A stretch of DNA of 64,000 nucleotides, from NCBI GenBank assembly GCA_020736575.1, contig JAGPYM010000002.1:310001-374000 (forward strand), given 5' to 3'. Below, one piece after another: positions 62,040 to 64,000 of this stretch. Origin of the DNA: Thelonectria olida. Taxonomy: Eukaryota; Ascomycota; Sordariomycetes; Hypocreales; Nectriaceae. Every line of letters begins with the position of its first letter. Position 1 is the stretch's first letter. Made by a program: the position numbers and the translations under genes. The notes under the pieces are model-generated. The model was given only the letters and a program-made list of their open reading frames with translations. It was not told where the DNA came from and did not search any database.

Positions 62040-64000
62040 CGGGTGTTGTTTGTTTGTTTCGGGAAGATATGTGTAAGTTGGGTAGTTGCGGCGAGGAAAA
62101 TAAATTGGATATACACAGGGAGTCTCTTGGACCAGATATCAAAAGGGAGCGGGTTGTGAATGAAGGCTCAGAGAGCACGAATGGAAATCGTTTTGGAGAA
62201 TGGAGGCCGTCAAGGCTTGAACGAAAGGCAAAAGAGCAAGGAAAGTGAATGTACAAAGAGTGTACAGAGAAAAGAATGGCAGAATCTGGTCCTTCGAGGT
62301 CCGTGAAGAAAAAAAGAGGCTGAAGAGAGAGGGAGAGGAGAGCTGGAGGGACTCGGGCGCCGTCGAGTTGATATAAGTTACTCGGCCGGGCCAGAGTTCC
62401 TAGATCTGGTCTAGGACATAGATCCCTACCGTTCTCCTCTTGATTATCCCGCTCGCCTCTCTACGCAGGACCGTCTTTCTGATACTCAACTGCACGAAGG
62501 GGGACCGGCCAGGGCGGTGGATCTCGCTCCACAGGCAGACTCCCCTCATGTTGAGATTCTCGATTCTCTATTTGTCCAAGACGACCCTGGGCCTTGCGTT
62601 CCCAGTCCCCGGGAGGCGGCAAGGGCCCCGGACGTGGTTGTTAAGACGTTGGGATGACAAGACAAGCGCCGGCCGAAGAATGGGGCCGTGGCCAACGGAA
62701 GAAAAAGGCGGTTGACGCAGCGAGATAATAGTCCGCCAATTGCACTTGGAGCAGGGAGGGAAGATATTCCGCGGATCGAGGGAGCGCAATTGGTGTTGAT
62801 GCCAGGCAGACAGCGTTTAATTGATGCGTGTTGCGGGTGCAATTGGTGATCCTGTCTGGTACAATATGAAGGCTTCTACCATGGCCTCTCTACGTCCTGT
62901 CCCTCAATAAGACCATTTCGACATCATCAACTCTCCAAGCGAGAAGATGGCATCTCGGCAATGAGCTTCAATCAAGATCACAGCAAAGCCCAAACAATGT
63001 CGTTCGTTTCCCCCCAGCTGTCCCGTGCCCATGTTCGTTTTCGTCTCGTCTACAGAGAAACGGCCCAAAACTGCAGCCAAGAGCCGAGCTCACCGGATTC
63101 TGGAACTTCGACCCTATGTCACCTAAGTTAGCTTAATCCGGGTGATCTCTCTCTATTTCTCAGCAGCGTTAAACATCCTTGTCCTCCTCGATGGAGGAGC
63201 GGGTCACTGTCCCCCCTGTCTGGCCCTCCTCCGTGTTTGGGCCAGCGCAAGGGGAGACGCGGCGATTGGTGGATTATCGCAACGACATGTTTGAGCCTCA
63301 AGATGCGACGAGCAGCACAACGAGAGATTGCAAAGGGAGAGAAGTTTTGTTTTGGGGCGCAAATCGAGACCGAGGAACGGTGGTGGTTAGTTAATTGGAA
63401 ATTTGAACTCGCTTGGAGAAGCGAGATGTAAATACCGGCAAGGCTTCAATTGCAGTGTTATGCAGGAGAAATGATGCTGTACAAAAATTCAGCCATTGAA
63501 TTGTCCAGCTGGCCCGTCGAAAGTCAATCGCTCTCCCCAGGACAATGAGACAGTTTTGTTTCCACACATCACCATGGCTTGATTCAATCCTCCACCAGTC
63601 CACCATAAACACATCACAACTCCCCTCCAATCGTCTCCTCGGCTGCGTCGCAATGGGGTGATCTTCGCTTGCAACAGCCCCTTGTAAAGTCCCCCTTTGA
63701 GCCGCCGTGGCCCTTGTCAGTGCGGGACGACTGGCCAGGCCAGGCCATGTTCAGTCCTCGTCCACCGCTCGGTTAGAGTCCTCCTTATTCATGGCTCACA
63801 ACGATGGATGGAGCCTTGTTTTAAGCTTAGGAGAAAAGTCCAGGACAGGACGAAGTGTGCTCTACAGCTTTGCCACTGACATCTTTCTCCGGTCCTATTC
63901 ACTGCATTTATCAAGCTTGAGGACATTTCTCTAATGAGATTCCAATTGGGCCTCGTTTCAGGATGCGCAATCAGAGCCTCGGTTGAGAAACACGCACGTC
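62040..64000. other. Gene-poor right end
   Basis: The first 300 nt are purine-rich on the plus strand, i.e. a pyrimidine-rich leader for the LPMO-like gene on the minus strand. No gene recognised to the window end. Confidence 0.4.

Noticed and set aside
1..64000. CRISPR arrays, insertion sequences, prokaryotic operons
   Set aside because: The sequence is clearly eukaryotic with spliceosomal introns; no array, terminal inverted repeats or transposase was seen.

Overview
The window is nuclear DNA of a filamentous ascomycete (Pezizomycotina). Genes are separated by 0.3-4 kb and split by 48-77 nt introns with GT(or GC)...CTAAC...AG signals. The protein families are also fungal: Zn2Cys6 and DUF3425-bZIP regulators, a TRI12-type transporter, a QDE-1-type RNA-dependent RNA polymerase, a LaeA-like methyltransferase and an LPMO. 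Sordariomycetes is my best guess; the genus cannot be read from the sequence.

Region 1 (about 0.2-17.2 kb) looks like a catabolic gene cluster in advanced decay. It contains a TRI12-like transporter, two acyl-CoA ligases, two enoyl-CoA hydratases, two AtuA-family proteins (acyclic terpene utilisation, old DUF1446), a CMD-like protein, a bZIP regulator, a peroxisomal MaoC hydratase ending in SKL, and an ABM-domain protein. All seven transporter, ligase, crotonase and AtuA genes are broken by in-frame stops, frameshifts or truncation. The bZIP and MaoC genes are fully open, and the CMD-like and ABM genes are mostly open. Together they resemble a peroxisomal beta-oxidation-like route: uptake or export, CoA activation, hydration steps, local regulator. 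The substrate is unknown.

Region 2 (17.3-31 kb) has intact genes. They are a riboflavin-kinase-fold protein that seems to lack the catalytic Glu, a PepP-type Xaa-Pro aminopeptidase with a presequence-like extension, a six-cysteine secreted protein, a secreted alpha/beta hydrolase, a thioredoxin-reductase-like flavoprotein, a tiny Cys-rich protein, and an APH-fold kinase-like protein whose C-terminal repeats continue past the stop codon.

Region 3 (31-50.9 kb) holds a disordered conserved-looking protein, an NmrA-like reductase, a secreted pepsin-like protease, the essential RIO1 kinase, a Zn2Cys6 factor divergent from an RNA-dependent RNA polymerase, and a LaeA-like methyltransferase.

Region 4 (51-64 kb) is gene-poor: an arylsulfotransferase-like membrane protein, an epoxide hydrolase and an LPMO-like secreted protein with a very acidic linker. 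I recognised no transposon, rRNA, tRNA or CRISPR. Exon boundaries were read by eye from splice signals and checked for phase; none is supported by transcripts.
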